Notes under the pieces: generated by a model
What the model was told of the DNA's origin: nothing
The model's database searches: none
The model's input: only the letters and a program-made list of their open reading frames with translations
Shown here: positions 1 through 6,609 of the stretch, piece after piece
Position numbering within the stretch: position 1 is the stretch's first letter
How the letters are laid out: every line of letters begins with the position of its first letter
Translations under genes and position numbers: made by a program
NCBI GenBank assembly: GCA_964547995.1
Contig: CAZJRB010000157.1
Coordinates: 1-13,844, forward strand
Length of the DNA stretch: 13,844 nucleotides
DNA from: CAZJRB01 sp964547995
Lineage (GTDB): Bacteria; Planctomycetota; Planctomycetia; Pirellulales; Thermoguttaceae
Direction: 5' to 3'

Positions 1-2
1 GA

Positions 3-878
3 TACTTCGCGATAAAAAAGGCTGAAAACAAGAACCTCTGGGGGATTGATCTCGTTACAGAAAGCCGGACGGGCCAGCCCCCCACGCGGACGCCGATTGC
101 TCAAGTTGCGATTCTAGAAGAGAAACTCTATTTCCGCTGGGCGCAAGGCCTTACGCCCCAACGGGCGAACCCCCTCCTCAATTGCGGGTTGAACATCACC
201 GTTGACGAGCAAACATGCTTCTTGCCGTTGGGACAGCCGGAGTTAGTCAATCCGGTGGAGGTGAACTTGGATACCGGGGTACGCGCGACCGTGCTGCCCG
301 GCGATCGCCTGCCCGAACGTGAGTCGTTGCGGTTGCAAGTGGTCAAGCCGGAAGGCGGCTTTCCCGAACCCAAATTCGTCCCCGGCGACCCCGTGGTTCC
401 CAGCGGGGAAATGGATATCAAATTCGACGAAACGAACTTCCCTAAGTTCTGGCTGCACGTAACCTTCAGCACCAGGGCGGCGCGCCCCTCGGTTGAGGTT
501 GCCGCCATCATCGACTACCAGTTGCAGGGTCTTCAACCCACCCGGTTCAAAGCCAAAGAGGCCAAAAGCATCCTGCAACCCATGGCCGCCGAGCAGCAGA
601 AATTGGTGCGGGACCTGGAAATGACGGCCCCCGGCGACAATCGCCGGAAGGATGACCTCAACAAAAAGCTCAAGCCGATCAAGGAGAAGTTGGCGAAATT
701 CGCCCGGCTGAATGAACTCTACGGCAAAATCAAAGAGCAACCGCTGAAGGTCCATTTCCGCGTCTACGCCCAGATTGACGAGGAGCACCGCGTGATCTTG
801 ATGCAGTCTTTTCCGCCCAAGACGAAAAAACCCGCCGGTGCTCAACCCAAACCGCCTGCCAAGCCAGCCCCGCCATAG
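3..878 (+). CDS. Hypothetical protein, 3' part (5' end outside window)
   Basis: The reading frame is open from the first full codon at base 3 to a TAG at 876-878, giving 291 visible residues. An internal TTG at 189 could be mistaken for the start, but the frame upstream of it is uninterrupted and protein-like, so the gene almost certainly begins outside the window. I do not recognise a family. The visible part has a beta-rich, Pro/Val-rich first two thirds (for example VVPSGEMDIKFDE and FSTRAARPSVEVAAIIDY). A Lys/Glu/Leu-rich stretch follows, about visible residues 188-245, that looks helical or coiled-coil. The tail is low-complexity and rich in Pro, Ala and Lys (ending in AKPAPP). No catalytic motif is visible. 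The C-terminal tail suggests a flexible, perhaps exported or surface-associated protein, but the N-terminus needed to judge a signal peptide is missing. A short perfect hairpin begins one base before the end of the stop codon. Confidence 0.75.
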   Translation, partial: YFAIKKAENKNLWGIDLVTESRTGQPPTRTPIAQVAILEEKLYFRWAQGLTPQRANPLLNCGLNITVDEQTCFLPLGQPELVNPVEVNLDTGVRATVLPGDRLPERESLRLQVVKPEGGFPEPKFVPGDPVVPSGEMDIKFDETNFPKFWLHVTFSTRAARPSVEVAAIIDYQLQGLQPTRFKAKEAKSILQPMAAEQQKLVRDLEMTAPGDNRRKDDLNKKLKPIKEKLAKFARLNELYGKIKEQPLKVHFRVYAQIDEEHRVILMQSFPPKTKKPAGAQPKPPAKPAPP

Positions 879-897
879 ACGGGCGTGCAGCCCGTCT
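877..897 (+). terminator. Short perfect hairpin at the stop codon of the first gene
   Basis: An 8-bp perfect inverted repeat (AGACGGGC at 877-884 and GCCCGTCT at 890-897) encloses a 5-base loop and overlaps the TAG stop. There is no T-run after it, so a simple intrinsic terminator is not certain. It may act as a 3' stabiliser or together with the larger hairpin at 914-991. Confidence 0.4.
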
Positions 898-913
898 GCA
901 GACTCCACCGAGC

Positions 914-991
914 ATCAAAGGAGGGGGCGCCTGCCCCCGGTCAGCAAGCGCGGCACGCTACGTCCGGGGGCAGGTGCCCCCCTCCTTTGAT
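914..991. repeat. Long imperfect palindrome, possible terminator
   Basis: The left arm at 914-940 (begins ATCAAAGGAGG, ends CTGCCCCCGG) and the right arm at 964-991 are reverse complements apart from one extra base and one mismatch, a stem of about 27 bp. The 23-base loop contains a small AGCG/CGCT stem (947-950 with 956-959). On the plus strand the stem is followed by a run of five T (993-997), as expected for an intrinsic terminator separating the first gene from the LysR gene. The length and near-perfection of the arms also fit a REP-like or MITE-like dispersed element. Confidence 0.65.
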
Positions 992-1045
992 CTTTTTGCA
1001 AGTATGCCATTAGCCGTGACCCCCTGCATCACCGGCCGCTTGTGT

Positions 1046-1066
1046 ATAAGTTGTGCTTATGATAAG
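1046..1066 (+). promoter_or_regulatory. Candidate LysR-type operator overlapping a -10 element
   Basis: ATAAG (1046-1050), five bases, CTTAT (1056-1060) form a perfect dyad that fits the T-N11-A consensus of LysR-type operators, and also the ATAA-N7-TTAT form known for some LysR relatives such as CcpC. One base later a second ATAAG (1062-1066) makes CTTAT-G-ATAAG, another dyad sharing the middle half-site. The hexamer TATGAT (1058-1063) lies within it and is five of six matches to a sigma70 -10 box. No convincing -35 is visible. With the ATG at 1075, transcription would begin at or just before the start codon. Autorepression by the adjacent LysR protein is the natural reading but is inference. 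Confidence 0.5.
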
Positions 1067-1074
1067 CTGCCCCT

Positions 1075-1977
1075 ATGAACATTGAGACTCTCCGTATCTT
1101 TTGCGATGTTATCCAGCACCAGAGTTTCTCACGGGGGGCCGCCGTCAACGACATCAGCCAATCGGCGGCCACGCAGTCGGTCCACCGGGTAGAACAGTAT
1201 TTCGGGGTCCAGCTCGTCAATCGTGGAAAGCGGCCCTTTGTGCTGACCCCCGAAGGCCAGGTCTGTTACGAAGGCTTTCGCGAGGTGCTGGAGCTGTACG
1301 AGTCGGTCGAGGCCCGCGTGCAATCCCTGAAAAAGGAAATCAGCGGGACCGTTCGGGTGGCAGCCATCTATTCCGTCGGGCTACACGACATGAGCCGGTG
1401 CATGCAACAGTTCATGCGCAGCTATCCCAAGGCCAAGGTCCGGCTGGAGTACCTGCGCCCCAACAAGGTTGTCGATGCGGTGGTGAATGCCGAGGCAGAC
1501 CTGGGTATCATCTCTTACCCGAACGCTACCCCCGACCTGAACATCACCCCGTTGCGGTCCGAACGCATGGTGCTCATCTGCCACCCGGAACATGCCTTGG
1601 CCCGCCAGGATGCCGTCACGGCGGAACATCTCGACGGCGAGGAGTTCATCGCCTTCGACCGCGATCTGAATATCCGGAAGGAAATCGACCGGTACTTCCG
1701 GCAACGCTCGGTGAAGGTTCAGGTCGTGATGGAGTTCGACAACATCGAGACGATCAAACAGGCCGTACAGATCGGCGCCGGGGTGAGCATCCTGCCCGAA
1801 CCCACCGTCCAAAAGGAGACGAGAGGTCGTTCGCTGGCCACCGTCCGCCTGATTGCGCCGGAGTTGCAGCGGCCCGTCGGGATCATCCACCGCCAGCGCA
1901 AGGTCTTCGGACCGACCATTGGAAAATTCATCGAGCTGTTGCAGGAATCCCAGAAATCGGACCGAAAGGAATCGTGA
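1075..1977 (+). CDS. LysR-family transcriptional regulator
   Basis: A 300-residue protein of normal LysR length. Residues 1-60 form the winged helix-turn-helix: NIETLRIFCDVIQHQSF, then the recognition region ISQSAATQSVHRVEQYFG and the wing LVNRGKRPFVLTPEG. Residues about 65-90 are the linker helix and about 90-290 the periplasmic-binding-protein-like effector domain, starting at SGTVRVAAIYSVG. These domains are characteristic of the CysL/CysB side of the family, but the effector cannot be deduced. There is no Shine-Dalgarno sequence before the ATG, and a possible -10 box ends only 11 bases upstream, so the message may be leaderless. The TGA stop shares its A with the ATG of the downstream ASKHA/ferredoxin gene, which indicates an operon and makes that gene the likely regulatory target. 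A candidate operator lies at 1046-1066. Confidence 0.93.
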   Translation: MNIETLRIFCDVIQHQSFSRGAAVNDISQSAATQSVHRVEQYFGVQLVNRGKRPFVLTPEGQVCYEGFREVLELYESVEARVQSLKKEISGTVRVAAIYSVGLHDMSRCMQQFMRSYPKAKVRLEYLRPNKVVDAVVNAEADLGIISYPNATPDLNITPLRSERMVLICHPEHALARQDAVTAEHLDGEEFIAFDRDLNIRKEIDRYFRQRSVKVQVVMEFDNIETIKQAVQIGAGVSILPEPTVQKETRGRSLATVRLIAPELQRPVGIIHRQRKVFGPTIGKFIELLQESQKSDRKES

Positions 1978-3827
1978 TGCGGGAAGCAGAAGTCGCCGTC
2001 ACTTTTCTTCCGTCGGGCAAGACGGTCTACGTCCTTCCCGGGACAACCCTGTTGGAAGCCGCGGCCGGCGCCGACATCGTCATCGACCAGCCGTGCGGCG
2101 GGTCCGGCAAGTGCGGCAAGTGCCGCGTCAACGTCTCGGGCGATACCTGCGAGCCGACCGAACCCGAGCGGGAATTCTTCTCCGGCGAAGAACTCCGGGC
2201 GGGATGCCGGTTGGCCTGCCAGTCGGCCGTATGCGGGCCGATACGCGTTGAAGTGCCGCAGGCGTCCCTCCTTGGAGAGCCCCATAAAATCCTTGCCGGG
2301 GCGGAAGAAACCTCGCCGGCGGACGTCGATCCCCCAATCCGCAAGCTGTACGTCGAGATGCCCCCACCCGTTCGCGGCGACGCCGACGCCGACCTGATCC
2401 GCCTTCAGAAGGCAACCGGACCGTTCCGGGCCGACCTGGAATTGCTCCGTCATCTACCCCGGCGACTGCGAGAGTGCCAATTCCGCGGTACCGCCGTCCT
2501 GGCCGACGGCGTGCTGATCGACTTCGAGCCCGGCAACACCGAGGCCGAATCGTACGCCGTCGCGATCGACGTCGGAACGACCACGCTGGTCGCCGTCTTG
2601 CTCGATCTCCACAGCGGCGAGGAACGGGCGGTCGCCTCGCGGCTCAACCCGCAAACACGCTTCGGCGACGACGTCCTTTCGCGAATCCTCTACAGCCAAG
2701 AGAACGCCGACGGGCTCGGTGAGATGCAAGAGGCGATCGGCGGGGCGGTCGACGAAATGATCGGCGAACTGGCCGGCCAGGCGTCGATCTCCCGCCGGAA
2801 AATCTACGAAGCAACCTTCTCCGGCAATACCACGATGCAACAATTGCTTTGCCGTATTGACCCGAGCCCGCTGGGCAGGGTCCCCTTCGTGCCTGCCACG
2901 GGGCACGCGATGCTCGTTCCCGCCGCACAACTCGGACTCGAAATCCATCCCCGGGGCCGCGCGTACATCATGCCCGTTATCGGCGGGTTCATCGGCGGCG
3001 ACACGGTGGCGGGGATCCTGACAACCGGGCTGGCCGACGGCCGGGGACCGACACTGCTGGTCGACATCGGCACCAACGGCGAGATCGTCCTCTGGGCCGA
3101 CGGAAAGCTCACGGCCGCCTCGACCGCCGCCGGACCGGCCTTCGAGGGCGCACGCATTTCGCAAGGTATGCGCGGCTGCAACGGGGCTATCGAAAAAGTC
3201 GTCGTTAATGAAAAGCTGAGGATCAACGTGATCGGCAACGTCCCGCCGGCGGGGCTCTGCGGCTCCGGCTTGATCGACACGGCGGCGGAGCTGCTCCGGC
3301 ACAAGCTCCTGGCCCCCAACGGCCGCCTGCTGTCCCGCGGCGAGTTGCCCGGCGGCGTACTCCCGGACCTCGCCGAACGGGTGGTCGCTCACGAGGACAA
3401 GCCGGCCTTCCGCATCGCCGACGGGACGGAAACGGCCGACGGAAGGCCGATTCTCCTGACCCAACGCGACGTCCGCGAGTTGCAGCTTGCAGCCGGTGCG
3501 ATTCGCTCCGGGATCGCCATTCTATTGAAACGCCGCGGGGTCGACCCCGCGGCGCTCGAAAACGTCTTGATCGCCGGCGGGTTCGGCAACTTCATCCGCC
3601 GCAGCAACGCCCGGCGAATCGGCCTGATGCCGCGGGAAGTCGAGCGGCCCCGAATCCTTTACCGGGGCAACACGGCGCTGGCCGGCGCGAAGCTGACCGC
3701 CCTTTCGCAGCAGGCCCGACGGGTGGCCGACCAAATCGCCCGACGCACCGAGCACGTCGATCTCTCGACCGATCCCGAGTTCCAAACGGCCTTCGCCGAC
3801 GCCATGATCTTCCCGGAAACCGAATAG
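1977..3827 (+). CDS. ASKHA/[2Fe-2S] protein, RACo-type corrinoid activator (DUF4445)
   Basis: A 616-residue protein whose length and domain order match RACo, the ATP-dependent reductive activator of corrinoid methyltransfer proteins. Residues 1-95 are a plant-type [2Fe-2S] ferredoxin domain with ligand cysteines C40, C46, C49 and C81 (C-x5-C-x2-C-x31-C); an extra C77 lies nearby. A linker follows, then the actin-like ASKHA ATPase. Visible motifs are AIDVGTTT from about residue 196 (first phosphate motif, D198), GGFIGGDTVAG near 335, LLVDIGTNGE at 360-369 (second phosphate motif), AGPAFEG near 385, and LIAGGFGNF at 531 (adenosine-type motif). In the family it passes a low-potential electron to Co(II) to return an inactivated cobalamin protein to Co(I). 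The ATG at 1977 is chosen because AAAGGA (1965-1970) precedes it by six bases and it overlaps the LysR stop by one base; the same open frame upstream only shadows LysR. No corrinoid protein or methyltransferase lies in the window, so the partner is unknown. Confidence 0.9.
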   Translation: MREAEVAVTFLPSGKTVYVLPGTTLLEAAAGADIVIDQPCGGSGKCGKCRVNVSGDTCEPTEPEREFFSGEELRAGCRLACQSAVCGPIRVEVPQASLLGEPHKILAGAEETSPADVDPPIRKLYVEMPPPVRGDADADLIRLQKATGPFRADLELLRHLPRRLRECQFRGTAVLADGVLIDFEPGNTEAESYAVAIDVGTTTLVAVLLDLHSGEERAVASRLNPQTRFGDDVLSRILYSQENADGLGEMQEAIGGAVDEMIGELAGQASISRRKIYEATFSGNTTMQQLLCRIDPSPLGRVPFVPATGHAMLVPAAQLGLEIHPRGRAYIMPVIGGFIGGDTVAGILTTGLADGRGPTLLVDIGTNGEIVLWADGKLTAASTAAGPAFEGARISQGMRGCNGAIEKVVVNEKLRINVIGNVPPAGLCGSGLIDTAAELLRHKLLAPNGRLLSRGELPGGVLPDLAERVVAHEDKPAFRIADGTETADGRPILLTQRDVRELQLAAGAIRSGIAILLKRRGVDPAALENVLIAGGFGNFIRRSNARRIGLMPREVERPRILYRGNTALAGAKLTALSQQARRVADQIARRTEHVDLSTDPEFQTAFADAMIFPETE

Positions 3828-3844
3828 TGCCGGTGGATTGCGGA

Positions 3845-5476
3845 TCACTCTTCGGCCATGTACGGATAGCGGTAATCGACCGGCGGGACGAAGGTTTCCT
3901 TGATGGTCCGCGGGGTGACCCAGCGTTCGAGATTGAGCCAGCTTCCGGCCTTGTCGTTGGTACCCGACGCCCGGGAGCCGCCGAACGGCTGCTGGCCGAC
4001 GACCGCACCGGTCGGCTTGTCGTTGATGTAGAAGTTCCCCGCGGCATGGCGCAGGACGTTCATCGCCTTGACGATCGCGCCGCGGTCGAGCGCGAAGATC
4101 GAGCCGGTCAACGCGTATACGGAACCCCGGTCGCAGAGTTCGAGCGTTTCGTCAAACTCGTTTTCCGGGTAGACGTAGATCGTCAGCACCGGGCCGAAGA
4201 TTTCCTCGGCCATCAGCTTCGACTTGGGGTCCTGCGAGAGCACGACGGTCGGCTCGATGAAGTAACCGGTCGATTCGTCGGCCCCGCCGCCGCAGAGGAT
4301 TTCCATGTCGGGGCTGGCCTTCGCGTAGTCGATATACCCGCAGATGCCGGCAAACGCGGTGCGGTCGATCACGGCGCCCATAAAGTTGGTGAAGTCGGTC
4401 GGGTCGCCCATCTTGATCGTCGCGATCTCGGCGAGCAACTGCTCCTTGACCTTCGGCCAGATCGAATCGGGAATATACGCACGCGAAGCGGCAGAGCACT
4501 TTTGGCCCTGATACTCGAACGCTCCCCGGACCAATGCCGTTACCAGCGCGGGCACGTCGCAACTGGCGTGGGCAAAAATAAAATCCTTGCCGCCGGTCTC
4601 GCCGACGATCCGCGGATAGGCAATGTACTTGCGGATGTCGGAACCGACTTCCAGGTAGATCGTCGAGAAGACCCTCGTGCTGCCCGTGAAATGGATTCCC
4701 CCGAGGCCGGTATTGGCGAGTGCGGCCGGGCCGATGATGGGTCCCGGGCCGGGGACCATGTTGATCACGCCGGGCGGGAGCCCCGCTTCGGTGAGGACCT
4801 TCATGAGGAAATGGGCGGGGAGGACCGAAGCAGACGCCGGTTTCCAGACTACGGTGTTTCCCATCAGCGCCGGCGCCGTCGGCAGGTTGCCGGCAATCGA
4901 CGTGAAGTTGAACGGTGTGATCGCCAGCACGAAACCGTCCAGCGGGCGGTGCTCCATGTAGTTTATCACGCCCGGGGTCGACAGCGGCTGATCGCCGTAA
5001 ACTTCCTGCATGAAGTGGGGATTGAACCGCCAGAAGTCGATCAATTCGCAGGCGGCATCGATTTCGGCCTGGTGCGACGTCTTGCTCATGTTCAGCATGG
5101 TTGCCGCGTTGAGGACCTGGCGATACTTGCCGGCCAGGAGATCGGCCGCCTTGAGGAACACGATGGCCCGGGCGTCCCACGGCATGCGGCCCCACTCGGC
5201 CTTGGCGGCGTTGGCGGCGTCGATGGCCTTGCCGACGAAAAACGCGTTGCCCTGGTGGTAGGTGCCCAGGACGTGCCGGTGATCGTGGGGACAGATCATA
5301 TCAACGGTCGCACCGTTGCGGACCTCTTCCCCGCCGATGACCATCGGCACGTCGATCTTGGCGCCGAGCATTTCGGTCAGGGTGCTCTTCAGTTCGATGC
5401 GTTCCCGGCTGCCGGGCGCATAGGAAAGGACCGGCTCGTTGATCGGCCGGCGGACCTGGAAAATGCCGTTGAACAT
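3845..5476 (-). CDS. pruA: L-glutamate gamma-semialdehyde (P5C) dehydrogenase
   Basis: A 543-residue aldehyde dehydrogenase of the stand-alone P5C dehydrogenase type (the family is about 540-560 residues). It oxidises P5C/glutamate semialdehyde to glutamate with NAD+, the last step of proline catabolism, in the cytoplasm. Visible motifs are PFNFTS (188-193, N190), WKPAS (211-215, K212), the NAD-binding FTGST (263-267), the general base E293 in GETGGK, the catalytic C327 in GQKCSAASR, EEIFGPV (424-430) and PFGGSR (497-502). The start is placed at 5476 because MFNGIFQVRRPINEPVLSY matches the family N-terminus and AAGAGAAG (5481-5488) lies four bases upstream; an in-frame ATG at 5617 would add 47 unlike residues read through an inverted repeat. 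The 3' end converges on the RACo-like gene with 17 bases between stops. No proline dehydrogenase gene lies in the window. Confidence 0.95.
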   Translation of the reverse strand: MFNGIFQVRRPINEPVLSYAPGSRERIELKSTLTEMLGAKIDVPMVIGGEEVRNGATVDMICPHDHRHVLGTYHQGNAFFVGKAIDAANAAKAEWGRMPWDARAIVFLKAADLLAGKYRQVLNAATMLNMSKTSHQAEIDAACELIDFWRFNPHFMQEVYGDQPLSTPGVINYMEHRPLDGFVLAITPFNFTSIAGNLPTAPALMGNTVVWKPASASVLPAHFLMKVLTEAGLPPGVINMVPGPGPIIGPAALANTGLGGIHFTGSTRVFSTIYLEVGSDIRKYIAYPRIVGETGGKDFIFAHASCDVPALVTALVRGAFEYQGQKCSAASRAYIPDSIWPKVKEQLLAEIATIKMGDPTDFTNFMGAVIDRTAFAGICGYIDYAKASPDMEILCGGGADESTGYFIEPTVVLSQDPKSKLMAEEIFGPVLTIYVYPENEFDETLELCDRGSVYALTGSIFALDRGAIVKAMNVLRHAAGNFYINDKPTGAVVGQQPFGGSRASGTNDKAGSWLNLERWVTPRTIKETFVPPVDYRYPYMAEE

Positions 5477-5510
5477 GAGTCTTCTCTTGGCTGGTGGTCT
5501 GTTGATCGAA

Positions 5511-5604
5511 GAATCCTGGTAACACTTCAGCTGAATGGTGAAACGCGTTGTGCGACGGCCTTCCAAGGCCGTCGTACTGCAGACGGCTGAAGTGTCAGGA
5601 ATCC
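5511..5604. repeat. Nested inverted-repeat element in the pruA leader
   Basis: Two nested dyads occupy the space between the HAD gene and pruA. The inner one is CGACGGCCTT (5553-5562), two bases, AAGGCCGTCG (5565-5574), a perfect 10-bp dyad extendable with one wobble. The outer one pairs ACACTTCAGC (5522-5531) with GCTGAAGTGT (5586-5595), and the flanks GAATCCTG (5511-5518) and CAGGAATC (5596-5603) continue it with one mismatch and a 3-base bulge. It could be a small non-autonomous mobile element or repeat unit. As RNA it would fold in the leader of pruA or act as the 3' hairpin of the HAD gene. No T-run follows on the minus strand. Confidence 0.65.
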
Positions 5605-5661
5605 TAAAATATGGCACACGCCGACTGGGGCGTCAAGTATGCACGGGGAAAATGGGAATTG

Positions 5662-6333
5662 CTATTTGATGCATCGCAGAATAACGTCGCGGACGAACTC
5701 CGGCGACAACTCGTTCAGCGAGCGGATCACCAGCTTGGCGGCCGAGAGCGATTCGGCGGTTCGGCCGGTGCTGGCAAAGCCTATGCTTGCGGCCCCGGCC
5801 GCGTTGGCCGCTTCGATCCCCGGCGGGGCGTCCTCGACCACCGCACAATGCTCCGGCGGCACCCCCATTCTTTCGGCCGCCAGCAGAAACACCTGCGGAT
5901 CGGGCTTGCCGCGGGTGACGTCGGTTGCCGTGATGATCGCGTCGAAGAGCGACCGCGCCCGGAGCCGATCCACCACCAGATCGACGTTTTTCACCGGGCC
6001 GGAGGACCCCACCCCGAGCTTGAACCCGGCCGCCCGTAAATCACCGAGCAGTTCGGCCGCCCCCGGCATAACGGGAAAATCGGCGGCGATGATCTCGCGG
6101 AAGATCGCCTCCTTCCGGTCGTCCATTGCCCCCATCTCGGCAGCGCTGTAGCGGCCGTCGCCCCAGAAATGGGCGATGATCTCGCGGCTCGTCCGTCCGA
6201 ACGTCGCGGCGAATTCCTCCTCCGTGAAGCTCAACCCGTCGCGCTCGGCCATCATCAGCCAGCTCTCAAAGTGAGCATGGTACGTGTCGACCAACACCCC
6301 GTCCATGTCGAAGATTACGCCTGGATGATTCAT
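5662..6333 (-). CDS. HAD-superfamily phosphatase, beta-phosphoglucomutase-like
   Basis: A 223-residue HAD subfamily IA protein, near the usual length for beta-phosphoglucomutase and related sugar or glycolate phosphatases. All four HAD motifs are visible: I, IFDMDGVLVDT with nucleophile D9 and acid/base D11; II, a serine in GVGSSGP; III, the lysine in RGKPDPQVF; IV, VVEDAPPGIEAA with the Mg-binding ED. The alpha-helical cap between motifs I and II is of the C1 type (ESWLMMAERDGLSF onward). The substrate cannot be fixed; beta-glucose-1-phosphate or another sugar phosphate is most likely. The ATG at 6333 is preferred because MNHPGVIFDMDG is a typical compact start; a further ATG at 6390 would add 19 unrelated residues. 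No Shine-Dalgarno sequence is evident before 6333. It is upstream of pruA on the same strand, with 185 bases and an inverted repeat between them, so cotranscription is uncertain. Confidence 0.9.
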   Translation of the reverse strand: MNHPGVIFDMDGVLVDTYHAHFESWLMMAERDGLSFTEEEFAATFGRTSREIIAHFWGDGRYSAAEMGAMDDRKEAIFREIIAADFPVMPGAAELLGDLRAAGFKLGVGSSGPVKNVDLVVDRLRARSLFDAIITATDVTRGKPDPQVFLLAAERMGVPPEHCAVVEDAPPGIEAANAAGAASIGFASTGRTAESLSAAKLVIRSLNELSPEFVRDVILRCIK

Positions 6334-6383
6334 GGTGATCGTAAGATAGCACGGGCCGGGCGACGGGGGAAGTGCCGTACTAC

Positions 6384-6412
6384 TTGACAATTGCCGGTTG
6401 ACATGCTATGCA
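6384..6412 (+). promoter_or_regulatory. Weak sigma70-like promoter candidate for the large propeller gene
   Basis: TTGACA (6384-6389) is a perfect -35 hexamer, followed after 17 bases by TATGCA (6407-6412), only three of six matches to a -10 box but preceded by TG at 6404-6405 as in extended -10 promoters. A second TTGACA lies at 6398-6403, without a matching -10. Transcripts from here would carry the 6440-6581 palindrome in their leader. Confidence 0.3.
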
Positions 6413-6439
6413 GGCTATCAGGCTTTCTTCCTTTTTCCC

Positions 6440-6581
6440 CTAGTACCGTACGACAATTAAAACTGTGGGTGCCATGCCCACGCTTGCCGTGGGCATGTTT
6501 GCGGAGGTTGCCCAACATGCCCACGGCGAGCGTGGGCATGGCACCCGACAACCAACAATCTTAATTGTCACAAGGTACTAG
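6440..6581. mobile_element. MITE-like nested palindrome (142 bp)
   Basis: The outer arms at 6440-6460 (starts CTAGTACC, ends GACAATTAA) and 6561-6581 match as inverted repeats at 18 of 21 positions. The inner arms at 6467-6499 and 6514-6546 match at 32 of 33 positions and enclose a 14-base loop (6500-6513). Each inner arm itself contains the smaller palindrome ATGCCCACG...CGTGGGCAT. No ORF or transposase lies inside. Terminal inverted repeats without coding capacity fit a MITE or REP-like element. The element ends CTAG on both sides, so the exact boundary and any target duplication cannot be separated by eye. It lies between the HAD gene promoter region and the start of the large propeller gene. 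Confidence 0.72.
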
Positions 6582-6609
6582 CCGCCCCCTGCAAAACGAG
6601 GACACACTG

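Noticed and set aside
1101..1976. Upstream extension of the RACo-like frame through the LysR gene, suggesting a 908-residue fusion
   Set aside because: The extension is Arg/Pro-rich nonsense out of frame with a well-formed LysR gene. A good ribosome-binding site and the [2Fe-2S] N-terminus place the start at 1977.
2454..3464. A 336-codon minus-strand open frame opposite the RACo-like gene
   Set aside because: No family resemblance; it lies wholly opposite the ASKHA domain, whose nucleotide-binding motifs are intact.
3827..5590. A 587-codon open frame on the plus strand opposite pruA
   Set aside because: It is the complement frame of a clear P5C dehydrogenase in GC-rich DNA. The translation is Arg/Asp/Gly-rich with no family resemblance, and pruA has all catalytic motifs.
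5477..5617. N-terminal extension of pruA to the ATG at 5617
   Set aside because: The extension is read through the inverted-repeat element, does not resemble the family, and the family N-terminus begins at the ATG at 5476.
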